From Epiperipatus broadwayi (lineage: Eukaryota > Onychophora > Udeonychophora > Euonychophora > Peripatidae): a stretch of DNA of 64,000 bases. Shown here piece after piece: positions 37,301 to 50,174 of this stretch; positions within the stretch are counted from its first letter, which is position 1, and every line of letters starts with the position of its first letter. Under the pieces are notes generated by a model that was given only the letters and a program-made list of their open reading frames with translations, was not told where the DNA came from and did no database searches. The DNA is taken from contig JAQFVV010012529.1 in the NCBI GenBank assembly GCA_028023455.1, positions 2,916,001 through 2,980,000 on the forward strand, in the 5' to 3' direction. The position numbers were made by a program, and so were the translations under genes.

Positions 37301-39500
37301 TAATGATGATGATAAAGTGTTTGGTTTTTGTTAGAAGAAATTTTGCTTTGACTTATATTTATCCAAATTAGATTTTGAAATGGTGATATGAACTATGACA
37401 AGTATAATTATTCTCAGGATTGAGTCTTGATGATTTGAGTGAAGTAAGAAATGAATTTTTTAAAAATAATAGATCGGAAATAATTACTAAAAGTATTAAA
37501 GAAAATGCAAATAAAGTATTATATTATAAATAAGCCGTGATTAATTAAAATTCTAGATTACTTTTGGCATGATTCAACAAATGGTGAAAATAAGAAAATG
37601 TAAAACAATAAATAGTGAATAAATATATATATGTAATAGGTTTAATATAGAACATCTTTCAGTCATAGTCACATTTTGAAAATTATTTTCGAAAAATTGA
37701 TATATTGCGATTGCAATTAATAAACTATTATAATGAAACATATATTACTAATATCACAAAAACAAGATTTTATTGTAGTAAATTATATATATAAATGAAT
37801 ATTAAACATCTAAGATCAGCATTCTGTTTTTGTTTTTTTTCGCAATTATTAATAGTTATTAATATATTGGACCTGAAAAGTTGAAGTTCAAGGAACTTGA
37901 TTCTACAGAAGTTGAACTAAATAATAGGAATACCAGCTACATTATCATTACATTTTTAACATCATCTAGCATAAAAATAGAAATGTTTACCATTCTAACA
38001 ATTTTTTTAAATGAATAAAATCTTAAAAGGGAGGTGAAGAGTATCTAACAAGAAATTGACATTAGCTTTATAGGATTATGAGAACAAATTATTAGTACCA
38101 AACTAACTGACATGACTTTGTCTAAATTGTTGAATATTTAATGTCTCAAAATCAATCAAATGGTGATGATGGCACTCATTAGAGATGGGAAAACAAAATC
38201 TGACACTAAAAGTTAGAAATAATGCTTATTGCAAGGAACTAATTGATACTATAAAAGTTTATATCCAAAAAATACAAAGTCATAGCAGTGCTGTATAAAG
38301 TCAAAACACTTTTGAATATCTGACCGTGTAATCTATCATTGTGGTTCTTTATATATGAAAGTTATTCTATAATAGAAAAAGCAACTCTCAGACTACTTCT
38401 AGTATTCAGTTCAATACTATTTTTTTTACACAAAAAATAATTGAAGAATATTATTAATATTGTTATAAAAGAGAGGGTTATTAATAGAATGATTCATGAA
38501 AAAAGATATTTCCCTCCCCAAAAAAAAATCAGTGCTGATGGATGAATGTTAAAGTGCAGAAGTAGTGATACCACCAGAATAAACTTCGGAGCAATAGATT
38601 GATTGAAATATATCATATGGTTATATATATCATTCTTTATCTTTCTTTAGCTGTTGTATGTTTTTATATCTAGTGATCATTAATATAAAAGCCTGTATCT
38701 TTCCAGCTTTGAAATATGATGCCATTATAGTTATTTGACAGTTATATGGGTTTTATTTTATTATTTTTTTGATGAATTGCAACTTTCTACTATTTAAATA
38801 TTTTCCAGGAATAAGTGCAAACATTATTTTCAGACAAAATTGTCATTCTGCTGGCCATGCAGTTAAATTTGATTTGGCTAACACATGATATTGCTACACA
38901 TGTATCATGACATTCCTAAATTACCTGATTAAAAAGTAATGATAATTTAAAGGCTTGGAAGAAAGATGTTCACAGATAATGTTAAACTAAATCTTTTTAG
39001 ATTTTTCTAGTGGTGTTGTCATAAACATGTGCTTGTTTGTAGAAATTTCCTAGTAACTTTTAAAATGTTAAAGGATGAAGAACATTTTCTTCTATGCATA
39101 TTTTTTTCTTCACATCTTTTTTAAAAAAAGCTCTTGAAACGACAGTAAGTAAACTGAAGTCATGTTTATTTTATTGGTTCTATTGTCTACTACACATAGT
39201 TTTATCAAAATTTTAGTGTTTGCTTATTGATAATTTTCTTTGCAGTATGTTGGTTATTATGCTTTCAGTAAATAATAGTAAAAGTTAAAGTCTTCTATTT
39301 AAATAAGATAATAATGAATAGTGATAAATTTTCTAAAAAGAAAGAATTGGAATCACATGATTTTTTTTTTAATATTTTAGTTGTTAGTAGAAATTGAAGT
39401 GAAAATTTTAAGCATTACAGTGAACTTACATTTATTTTAATTAAATGTTAGGAAAATTTGCATTTTATTGTTTATTATTCAAAGTATCCCAATGTTTATT
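34400..39500. other. AT-rich intronic stretch of 5 kb
   Basis: No recognised coding similarity or bounded element; contains homopolymers and TA/ATAT runs. This is the longest part of the intron without a recognisable transposon. Old unrecognised repeats are likely. Confidence 0.45.
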
Positions 39501-39514
39501 TGTTTGTTTTTCAG

Positions 39515-39650
39515 GGGCTGGAACGATTAAAAGCAGCAGGATTTACAACAGAAGCCAATCTCATAGAAGTCTCTACTGGTAGTGCTAAGTATGAACATGC
39601 ATTCCGAGCAATAGTGTGGCGGATTAGTAGATTACCGGAACGAAATCAAG
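39515..39650 (+). CDS. Stonin / stoned-B-like gene, next mu-homology-domain exon
   Basis: Encodes GLERLKAAGFTTEANLIEVS and then TGSAKYEHAFRAIVWRISRL PERNQ, a hallmark stretch of the stonin mu-homology domain. It is preceded by the pyrimidine-rich acceptor TTTGTTTTTCAG and followed by the donor GTAAAA at 39651. It enters in phase 0, matching the end of the 14,029 exon, and leaves in phase 1 (136 nt). It completes the central part of the domain begun in the giant exon; the remaining domain must come from exons beyond the window, since no continuation was recognised in the next 24 kb. Confidence 0.93.
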
Positions 39651-39975
39651 GTAAAATGACATTTATTTTAAAATTTATTGTCATGCAAAAGCATTTATGC
39701 AAAATCATTTAAAATGAAATATAATGTTCTTATTGCAAATGCAAATTTAAATAAATGGAATTTTCTTTTTTAAGGGCATTTAGTTTATTTTATTTATCCA
39801 ACTATTAGAAATATAAATATTAAGAATATTTTTAATAAATATTTTATTTTGTGAATAAATATTTTTTTGCATTTCTCAACTATTTATTTTGAAATTAAGT
39901 CTAAATGCTTCTAACATTACAAACTATTCCTTGTCATATGCAGTTATATAACTTAGATGCTTTTACTTTAACTTA

Positions 39976-40663
39976 CAAAGGGAGATCCAAAAATAACTGG
40001 AATCATTTTTTGGCATGCACACCGGCCTGTAGTTTATACTTTTGCTGTTACATACATCTTGCAGGTATCTTTCTATGTCAGTCTGCCAAATCTTGAGGCT
40101 ACATAACACATTGTTTTGTAAAGTGCATTTTGCATTTTTTTATAATGGTTGAAATGTTGAATTAATGCTGTTTTTTTTTTTTTTATACAAATGACATTTT
40201 TCTCTCAGATTTAGTTTTTAACTGTCGGAAATTTTATCTGCAAGTTCTGAAACATGTATGTGATGTGGTAAAGTGCAAATATTCCATTTTGTGCAAAGAA
40301 AAGCGTTCAAACTCCACCCCAACAGTATCATCTTTCAAAGTCTTGAATGTGAAGCACTTTTTAATTAAATTCAGCATGATTCAGCTTATCTATCAGCCAT
40401 ATTCACTCGATCTCCCTTCATGCAATTTTTTTTAAATGTCTCAATTTTTTTTTGCGGACTTGCAATTGGTGGGGAGAAAATTACAGAGACGCTAAAAGGC
40501 ATCACTTTACAAGTATTTCTGGACTACTTTGAAAAATGAAAAACACATTTAGACCAGTGTATTGCATCAAATGGGTAGTAATTTGAAAGATATTAAATTT
40601 ATAATACTTGAAAATAAACAATTTTTTTATTATAAAATTCCAATTATTTTGGGTACCCCTATG
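39976..40663 (+). mobile_element. Mariner-like element, internally deleted
   Basis: The left end CAAAGGGAGATCCAAAAATA and the right end, read on the other strand, CATAGGGGTACCCAAAATAA form imperfect terminal inverted repeats, each flanked by TA (39974-39975, 40664-40665), the mariner/Tc1 target duplication. Inside, around 40,390-40,430, is a decayed YSPDLPSCNFF-like segment, the signature before the third catalytic Asp of mariner transposases. At 688 bp it is about half the usual 1.3 kb and has stops throughout. Confidence 0.78.
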
Positions 40664-40669
40664 TATATC

Positions 40670-41024
40670 AAAAAATGTTAAAAGCTATAAATAAATATTA
40701 TATTAATATATATATATATATATTTATGCTAGATATATATTAACTATATTAATTATTGTAATAACATGAAAGCTAAAATTATCTAATAATCTGGTATATA
40801 AGGGAAATCTTTATTTAATTATAAAACTAAATTCTTTACTTTATATGCAATAATGCATGCTCTTAGAAAATTTGAAATGATTAATAAATTTTTTGTACTA
40901 ATGATTATTGCATTTACCTGCCATGATTTGGAATTTTAATTACTTAGAATTTTTCTTTAGGAACCAATTTATAAACAACCCAACTAATCATTTAATATTG
41001 TTAAAATAATATACAGCTATTATT
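40670..41024. other. AT-rich stretch with TA microsatellite
   Basis: A TATATA run near 40,708-40,722. No gene seen. Confidence 0.5.
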
Positions 41025-41032
41025 AACTAGAG

Positions 41033-43359
41033 CAGATATGTCAAAATGAAACCCACAGGCTGCTTGTGGTCAACCAAAATAATAATTTAACTTTTGACAG
41101 TACGCGATTTTTTTTAAAAACAAAGTTATAAATAAATATGTGAATGAAATAAATATAAATATATTTTTAAATTAACATTTTCATTAAGGGATATAATATA
41201 TGTCAATCTACTGCACAATTTTTACTCATATGTATCAAATATAGTGAACTAAAACATGACATAACCAGTGAGCTATATTTCATGAGAAAGTAGATATTAT
41301 TTCATTCATTCATTGTTGTTACTATTATTTTAACAAATTATTATTATTTTCAACTTCAGATTCTAATCATTGTTTCATTCAAAATATTTCTACATTAGAA
41401 AATGTAGTTGTTTTTTTTTTTTTTTTTGTGATTAATTAAGAATTTATTAAAATAATGTCAAAGCTCTCTATGTATGAGTAAAAAACAATTAATTGAAGAA
41501 CCTAACATTTTTCAATAAAGATGGGAATTAAAATATTTTTGTAGTCAAAGAAAAAATAAAATTTTATGTCTGATTTGTAGAAACTCTATTGTGATATATA
41601 AAGAATATAATATTAAAAGACATTATGATAGAATTCATAAAGAAAACTATGATGAATATGTTGGGAGACTTTGTGAAGATAAATTGTCAGAATTAAAGTT
41701 GACACTTCAAAAGCAGTAAAGTATATTTATTAAAATCTATTGAAGGTATAATACAGCTACTATGAAAACTAGTTATTTGATATCACATTTAATTGCAAGT
41801 AAGTCCAAACCATTCACTGAAGAGGAATTTATTCATGAATATATTATGAAAGCAGTAGAAATGTTTTGCCCAGAACATTTAAAGAAATTCAAAAATATAA
41901 GTTTGACTTGAAATATCATTGCCAGCAGAATTGATGATATAACTAGGAATTTAAGGAATCAACTGAAATCAATAATTAGAACATTTGCAACTTATTCTAT
42001 TGCAATTGATGAAAGTACAGTGTACAAGTTAAAATTCTGTTGCCTGTTTTTAGTCTCAGTTGTGATGTGAACTTAAAGTAAGTGAAGAGTTTCTAGAAAT
42101 TATTCCACAGCATGATACAAACACTGATATTAATACTTTTAATGCACCTATGGAAGTTTTAAAAGAACAATTTATCATTAAAGAATCTAGTTTCTCTTGC
42201 GACTGCTGGTGCTTCTGCCATGACTGGTGTTATTACAGGAGTTATTGCACAACTAAAATAAAAGTATAGAGAACAAAAGAATACTTCCATTTTTTATCAG
42301 CAGACCTTCATTAAAATTGTAAATTATATTAGGGTACCTGGGCTTAATTACCACCAATTTACAAAATTTTAAAAAGATATAAGAATTGAATACACCAATC
42401 TACCTTATACAGAAATTCTTGGTTTTCTATAGCTGGATGAAATTATTATTTTTCTAGAATTTAAAAATTATAAATATATGGAGTATTAAAAGATTTCAGT
42501 TGATATTATAAATCACCTTAGTCAATTTATTCCTAAACTACAAGGCAAATATCATGTGGTTACCACATGTTTTCAAAGAGAAATTATTGGCAAAAATAAA
42601 TTCAAAAAGAAAATTTATATCATTTTTAATGTTTTTACAAAAAATCACTAGAATTGAAATTTTTAGAATATGCTAATCACATTAAATTATTAGAAAATGG
42701 ATTTTAAAGAAGATTTTTGGACTTCAAGACATATGAAAATCCTTTCCTTCTATTTACTTCTCTAGTCATTTATATTGAAACTCTTGATGACAATTTAGAA
42801 TTGGAATTAATCAAAATTTAGTATGATTCCATATTGAAATAAAAATATATGGATGATGGGCTTCCACATTTCTATAATTATTTATAAATTGACTAATTTC
42901 CCTATACATTATGTGCTATTAAGTGTATTTTAGCTATGTTTAATAGCACATATCTGTGTGAATATCTATTTTCATTTTTTAAAAATAATAAAATTGCGAA
43001 AGATTAAGATTAATGGACCAACATGGAGTCATTTCAAAAACAATGACAGTTCAAAAAATTCAAACAAATTTTGAAGATTTGGTTAATGAAAAATGTCAAG
43101 CTTCTTCAAAAAAATGATATAATGTTATTTAAACAATGTAAACTCGAAAAACAAAAACCTTTTGTACCGTATATGTATTTTTGTAACATGATTATATTTT
43201 GTACATATTATTTTGTATGTGTAATTACAATATTAATAATTTAAAAATCTGCCTCCTTTTTAATTTGAAGAGTTTTTTTTTTTGTTTTGTAATATGACAT
43301 GCCATTTGATGTATAATATTTACTATGGCCATTGGAAATGAATGTGTTTGACATTTCTG
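41033..43359 (+). mobile_element. hAT DNA transposon (copy 2), full length, decayed
   Basis: 2,327 bp. Left end CAGATATGTCAAAATGAAAC and right end, on the other strand, CAGAAATGTCAAACACATTC are hAT-style inverted repeats. They are flanked by 8-bp duplications AACTAGAG (41025-41032) and AATTAGAG (43360-43367), 7 of 8 identical. The interior encodes a decayed transposase: a BED finger CLICRNSIVIYKEYNIKRHY at about 41,566-41,640, then SHLIASKSKPFTEEEFIHEY, then TYSIAIDES at about 41,990-42,015 (first catalytic Asp). Many stops. The termini differ from those of the 26.5 kb element, so it is a different subfamily. Confidence 0.85.
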
Positions 43360-44004
43360 AATTAGAGTATTAAAAATCTCGGATTAATCAGAAATTATTC
43401 AGATTAAAAAACACACCCTCACATTTGTATTGTGAAGTGGTCTTGAATAATTTTGGTGTACGGGGCATATTTTACCTATTAAAGATATAACTATTAACAT
43501 TATTGCCATTCTAATTTGAGTATGTACATATATAAATGAATAAAAATTGGTTAATACATTCTGTAAGTCATAATAGTTAGGGAAGATTGATACTGTTCTT
43601 CTAAAACTCCTGAATTCAAAAACTTACAATATTTTTAGGTCAGCCATCGTGGGATGCAAAAGGACTAATATCTTTAGTATGAAATATGAAATTCTTAAAA
43701 AATTAAATCAAAGTATGTAATATGGCTATATGAATATTTGCTGAAGGTTTGTGATGATGGTATTTTAGATGTGAAAATATGTTGGACTATTTCCATTATC
43801 TATCATTAAATGTTGAATATCTAGAAAATTTTAAACTTTATGTACATTTTTCAAACATAAACAACTGTTAGCAATAACACAGAAATAGACAACACAGATT
43901 AGTAGATTACACAATATTTCAAGTGGTATTATTCTCAGATTTTCTTCAGATGTTTTTGGCCTGGTCAGTGACAATCCTAGCATATGAGTGAAATTACATC
44001 TTTA

Positions 44005-44064
44005 GATTCTTGAATACCAAATTTTAGAATAATGCTCTAATCAACTGAGCTATTCTGTCAAAAG
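44005..44064 (-). other. tRNA-like sequence at the PLE 3' end (- strand copy)
   Basis: The reverse strand carries TAGCTCAGTTGATTAGAGCA, a strong match to a tRNA D-arm / A box, followed about 30 nt later by GGTATTCAAGAATC, a weak B-box match. It lies directly after the PLE C-terminal coding sense. Confidence 0.5.
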
Positions 44065-45740
44065 CAACAGTTAAGAAAAATTTCAGATACATATCTATGA
44101 GGATTAGTTCAAATTCTCCTGATTTCTCCATTTTTTTTAAATACTTTTTTCTAAGAGCAAGGTTTAATAGAGGCTTCCAGGCATTCTGTATTGCTAAACT
44201 AGGTTGATTTATAATATTATTTGCTATTGTTATATGAGCAGCTGTTTTGAAATTTCTTCTTTGTATTGTTTCCTCTCTATCCAATATTTTTGCCTTTTCC
44301 CAGTCAAACATATGTTCATTACTACATATATGGTTTCCTACTATAGATGCATCTGGTTTTTTTCTTTTCTAACCATTAGTTTGGGTTCTTTCAGTCGCTG
44401 TTTGACAGGGTGACATGTCTCATTAATATATTTCTTTCACATTCACATGGTATTTCATAGATGCAGTTTTTATTTATCAGCACTTTAAGTTTAGGCTTTG
44501 TAGAAGTTAGAATTTGTCAAAGGGTCGTATGGCTTTGGAAAGATATTCTAAAGTTATATTGATTGCAGATTTTCTTTTGATTTGTCCACCATTCCTGATA
44601 TGTATGGATACACTACAGAGAAACAATAATTGTTTTTTTTTTCTTTTGGTGTCTTTTTGTTATCTATTAAAGATTTTCTTGATGACAACTGATGGATAAT
44701 CATTTTTCATGAGAGTTTGTTGTATGTAGATCTTTTCATTTGCCAAATCATGGTTTCTGAACAAACTTCTTTTGCTTTTTTTCATAGTGATAGTATAAAA
44801 TTTATGTTTTGTGCTTCTGGTGTGCTTGGATATATATGCTAAGCACTTACCAGAGTGTGTTGATTTCCTATAAATTATTGTTTTTACTTTACCATGAGGG
44901 AGTCTTGTCACAAGAATATATTCTTGAGACAAGATTCTTTCATGGCAAAATAAAATCAACAGTTTATAGGAAACTAACATATATATACTGATAAGTACTT
45001 GGTATATACATACAATCACACTAGAAGCATAAAACATGGAATTATACTATCACTATGGAATGGCACAAAGAAAGTTAGTTCAGCAACCAGTGATTTTAAA
45101 AATGAAAAGATCTATTAGAACAAATTCTCATGAAGAATAGTTATGTCATCAAGAAAACTTTTAATAGATAACAAAAAGTGACACCAAAAGGAAAAACAAT
45201 TATTGGTATTGTAAGGTCTTTATACATATCAGGAATGATGGACAAATTAAAGAAAATCTACAATCAATATAAGTTTAGAATAGCTTTCCAAAGCAATATC
45301 ACACTTTGATGAATTCTAACTTATACAAAGCCTAAACTGGAAATGATGAAAAACAAAAACTGTATCTATGAAATACCATGTGAATATGGAAGAAGCATAT
45401 TGGTGAGACCAGTTGCCCTATTGAACAATGATTGAAAAAACACAAATGCATCTGCAGTAGCAGACCATGCATGTACTAATGAATATATGTTCAATTGGGA
45501 AAATACAAAAAAATTGGATTGAAAGGAAAAGGTGCGAAGAAAGAAAATTCAAAGAAGCCGCTCACATGACAATGGCAAATAATGCTATAAGTCAACCCAG
45601 TGTGGCAATACATATTGTCTGGAAGCCTCTAATTAATCTTGCTATTAGAAAAAAGTATTAAAAAAAGAGAAGAAAAGTGGAGGAATCAGGAGGATTTGAC
45701 CCAATCGTCAGATAAATATATAAGATTTCTACTAATTGTT

Positions 45741-45808
45741 GCCTTTGATAGAATAATTCAGCTGATTAGAGTGTAGCCTTAAAATTCAAAAATCTAAAGT
45801 TTAACTCC
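45741..45808 (+). other. tRNA-like sequence at the PLE 3' end (+ strand copy)
   Basis: GATAGAATAATTCAGCTGAT, TTAGAG and then AAGTTTAACTCCT correspond to the A-box and B-box positions of the 44.0 kb counterpart and sit at the same place relative to the PLE coding end. Confidence 0.5.
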
Positions 45809-46384
45809 TATGCCAGTATTGTTGTTAGTCAGGCCATCAACATCTGAAGAAGAGATGAGAATAATAAAACTCAATGTTGTGTAATCTACTACTAATCTCT
45901 CATCTATTTTATGTATTATTACTAACAGTTGTTTGTATTTGAAAAGTTTAAATAAAATTTTTTCTAGACATTCAATATTTAATATAGCTGGTGGAAATAG
46001 TCCAGCCATATTATCACATAGCTATATGAATACTTGTGATATATGTTGATACTATAATGAATCAATATATATTATAAGTATTCACATATGTAAAGCAAAA
46101 CAATTACAATTCTATGATTGACATTTATTTTCAGAACTAATAACAACAGATAAACAAAAAAATGTAATCTAATATAAAGTATTTTTACTTTTATCATAAT
46201 AATGAAAGCAAACATATGCACAGACTACAATTTATATAGAAAAAGCCATTTATGAGTAGTTGGATTTAGTCTTAAAATAGATTATAATTTTTGTCTCATT
46301 ATATTCTCTGACACATATGCAATGCAAATTTTTTTAATAATATAACTAATTAATTTTTTTTTCAAGTAATACATATTATATCAT

Positions 46385-47495
46385 CATCATCATCAACCAT
46401 TATCAATCCACTGCAGGATGAAGGTCTCTCCAAGTTTAATCCATCTTCTCCGATCTTTAGCTTCTCTTCTCCATGACACCCCTGCACATTTTCTTATTTC
46501 ATCCATCCATCTCACATGTGGTCTCTTTCTGGGTCTTTTACAATCTCTTGGACTCCAGTTTAAAATTTCAATTGTCCATCTATTATCATCTCTTCTAGCA
46601 ATATGTCCAGCCCAACTCCATTTCAATCTTTTAATTTTTTCAATAAGGTCAGTAACACCTGTTTGTTGTCTTACCCATACATTGCGTTTTCGATCTCTTC
46701 TTGTTACTCCCAACATACATCTCTCCATACTCCTTTGATTGGTCTGAAGTCTCTGTATTGCTCTTATATTAAGTGTCTAAATCTCAGATCCATAAGTAAG
46801 AACTGGTAAAACACATTTGTTAAAAACCATCCTTTTCAAACACATAGGCATATTTCCTTTTAGTATCAAGTTATTTCTACCAAAAGCACTCCAACCAAGT
46901 TTAATTCTATGATTAATTTCCTCCATTATGTTTCCATCTGTATTAATAATCTGACCAAGGTATTTGTAACTGTTAACTTCTTCTAATTCTTCATAATCAA
47001 TCTTTATTTTCATATTTTGAGCAAATCGATTAAACATTACTTTAGTCTTTTTAACATTTATCTTTAGTCCTACTTTTCTACTTCCATCTGCTAACTCCTG
47101 CAACATTTCCTGCAGCTCTGAAGCATTATTTGCAAAAACAACTACATCATCTGTGAAATCTAAATGACTTAAATACTCTCCATTTACTTTCACTCCTTTA
47201 GTTTCCCATTTTAATCCACAAAATACTTCTTGCAGCACAGCTGTAAAGAGTTTTGGAGATATGGAGTCACTTTGTCTTACACCTTTCTCAATGTTGATTT
47301 TTCCAGTATCATTATGTAATCTAATTGTTGCTGTTGCATTTTTATAAATATTCTTTAAAATATGACAATATCCTGGATCTATACCTTGATGATCCAATGC
47401 TTTAATCACTGAAGAAATGTGTATAGAATCGAATGCCTTTTCATAATCTACAAATCCAAAACATAATGACAACTCATATTCGTTTGTCCTTTCTA
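46385..47495 (-). mobile_element. RTE-like LINE copy 2, 5'-truncated
   Basis: Reverse strand 47,472-46,777: FVDYEKAFDSIHISSVIKAL, GVRQSDSISPKLFTAVLQEV, FTDDVVVFANNASELQ (YADD box as FTDD), then YLGQIINTDGN and CVLPVLTYGSE. After a frame break, 46,728-46,393 gives the C-terminal domain MERCMLGVTRRDRKRNVWV, WAGHIARRDDNRWT and RWMDEIRKCAG. The 3' end runs into TCATCATCATCATCA. It is truncated upstream exactly where the LTR element at 47,496 begins. Closely related to the 15-21 kb copy, but better preserved. Confidence 0.85.
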
Positions 47496-48057
47496 TGTAT
47501 TTGACTAAAAATTATATAACACTATTGTATAAAGAAAAATAAAATTGCATGAGTGTGTGCATGTAAAATTAATTAATATAAAAGACATATTAAAGATTCA
47601 CTGTAGAAAAAGATAATATGCATAATATTAAAATTTTGCAAATATGAAAGTAAATTAGATATGCTAACTTGCAAGAGGACAATAATAAAACTATTTATAC
47701 AAATTATGTCACATAAAACAAAACTGACTATCTAGAATTGTGATAGAATAGTACATTGCTTGCAAAACAGCAGTACATGAACAGTGCAAAATATTGAAGA
47801 GAGTGTATTAACAGAGTAAAATAAAGTACTATAATAAGAAAATTGTAGCATTATAATTCAACACTATAAAGAACAATGCATGACTGAAACTGATTTAGTT
47901 TATGGAGTTCAACCAGCAAGCTGCTAATTGAAATAATAACCAATTACTAACATTATATATTCAGTAATAAGTTTAAAACTATTCCTATACATTATTTCTA
48001 AAATAGTTTAATGAGTGTACAACTGGCTTAGGTAAAATCTGATCCTTATACACATCA
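47496..48057 (+). repeat. 5' LTR of the 47.5-50.7 kb element
   Basis: Begins TGTATTTGACTAAAA and ends TATACACATCA; matches 50,175-50,701 along its length. Confidence 0.78.
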
Positions 48058-50174
48058 GTTGGAACAGTTGACAGGGTTTAAACCTGTACAAGAAAGGTTG
48101 TGCTTCAAATAGTTAATCATCTCTGTGATCCAAAAATACCTGAAGATAATCCCTGTGAAGAGTTGCTACAAAAGCTAAACCTATATTTCAAATCAACAAC
48201 TTTAAAATATAGAGAATAGCTTCGCTTTCATGGTAGAATGCAATCACCTTATGAAAACATATGAGAATATTATATTGTGCTGTGAAAATTAACAAAGGAA
48301 TGTGAATTTAAAAACCAGCTAAAAAAAGATATGCTATTAGACCAGATGTTATGGCCAATGCAAATTAAAAAAGACAAGTATTACTCAGTGTACACTAACT
48401 TTTACTGCCATTGAAAGAGGAAAAGCATATGAAACTGTTCTAGAATATGCATTAGAATTTAAAAAATATAGCAGATATAATTAAATCAATTACATCTGTT
48501 AACAAGGCAAAGGCACAGATGACAGAAGAATTCTAAACAAGATTTTTGCAAAATGTGTAAATTTAGAAAAAAGAAATAATAATTGTAGACTGACAAGCTA
48601 TTTGTCAAAAGTTTGTAAAAACAGACAGAAATAATTAAATTAGATTTACCAGCCAATAGTTAATCAAGGGAAAGGATTGTTTATTCAAGAGTCCAGTGAA
48701 TGAAGAAAAAGTAATGAAAGTGAGGATATGTGTAATGTAATAGATGTCACAATCTATGACCAAATTATCAAAATGGAAATTGATAGTGGGGCAAGATTAA
48801 CACTCATTGCTTTAAAGGATTGGATAGCCATTATTAGGAAATGGAATTAAAAAGATGAACTTGGTTACTAGACATAAATTGGAATTCTATTGATATATAA
48901 GGAATAGTGATAGTATCTGTAAAAGTAAAAAGATGGATAAAAAAAAATGACTATTATATATTGTAGCTAAGGATTTCAGCCCTCCTCTCAGAATAAGTAT
49001 TGAAATATCAAGAGAGTCAAACTGAAATTTAAAATTCAGAACAAATTTCCTCTACAGTTTAATTTAAGTCTAAAAAGACTAAAAAGTAAAGTTATAGGAA
49101 AATGGATAAAAAATGACATTGGATATCAGTTAGTAAAAAATTGCATCAAACAAGGCTGGAGAAAACCGAACAACATAATTCTGCAAATCTGGAGTGCTTG
49201 GGAAAGTTTACCTTTGTGAAAAGAATGTATTTTCATGACTGAGAGGAGGAAACACATGCTATGGTTGCTACACAAAGGGTACCCCAGGTTAGTTTGTATG
49301 AAAGAACTATCTCATGCGTACATCTGGTGGCTGGACATAAATAATGATATTGAAGAAACTGTAAAGACATGTCATGCCTGTCAAGAAACAGCAAGGTTAC
49401 CTACAAAGGAGTTAAAACCATGATCTTAAGCTACTAAAGCATGAGAAATGATTCATTTAGATCATGTAAGGATATTCCATGGAAATATATTTCTTATAGT
49501 TATCAATTCATATTCCAAATGGATGGAATCCAGAATGATCAAAAATATCAATGCAAATAATATAATAAAAGTATTAAATGAATTCTTTGCAATGCACAAA
49601 TAACTGGAGATAATACTTACTGATAATAGTGCAAGATGTTGTTCACTGTAGTTGAAGGATCTTCTAACTAAAAAGGGATACAGCATTTGTTAACACTACT
49701 GTACCATCTTGAATCAAATGGATTATCGGAAAAGGCTGCTGAACAACTAAAATCTATATTAAAGAAAATAGAATATGTAGATATTTGTGAAGCTCTAACA
49801 ACAGTGTTTTATCAGCACTTCACACCGAGTTCTGTAACCAAAAAAACTCCAGCAGAATTATTAATGAAACATTATTTTACAATACATATCTCTGCATTAA
49901 TTCTGGACAAAACTAAAGAGAAGGCAAAGTCAGAAAGTGACAAATTTAAAATAGAACAAACTGTCTGGATAATGGATACTTGGAGTTATAACTAAGCTAC
50001 TATCCAAACAAATATACATAATGCTGAATTAACTAGTTAACTACCTATTAAAGAATAAAGGACTCTTACTCCCTCAGAGAAAGACTAGATTGCAAAGAAA
50101 GTCTGGAAAAATTGCAAGATTATGTCTGAGATTAAACTCTTATTTCCAAGAGGGTGTGTGTGGGATGGGGATAT

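Larger units (their letters stand above)
14030..39514 (+). other. 25.5-kb stonin intron
   Basis: Bounded by the GTAAGT donor at 14030 and the TTTTTCAG acceptor ending at 39514. Both flanking exons are phase 0 at the junction. It is filled largely with transposable elements, described separately. No other host gene is recognised inside it. Confidence 0.88.
43769..46020. mobile_element. Two Penelope-like element fragments joined head to head
   Basis: The reverse strand of 43,769-44,918 and the forward strand of 44,919-46,020 are diverged copies of the same PLE 3' part. Matching landmarks: KIKSTVYRK/KVKTIIYRKSTHSG next to the centre, then the segment KKSKRSLFRNHDLANEKIYI, and KFKEAAHMTMANNAISQPSV (45,540) against NFKTAAHITIANNIINQPSL (44,250), the GIY-YIG-side C-terminus. 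The centre is a near-perfect palindrome (CTTGTCACAAGAATATATTC..., 44,903-44,934). The upstream RT is missing on both sides. Similar 16-bp sequences (GCTATATGAATATTTG at 43,725 and GCTATATGAATACTTG at 46,021) lie just outside and may be a target duplication. Confidence 0.78.

Noticed and set aside
43636-43682. Possible small exon after TATTTTTAG (GQPSWDAKGLISL)
   Set aside because: No stonin-family similarity and a stop follows soon; it lies just outside the PLE palindrome and is probably repeat-derived or chance.
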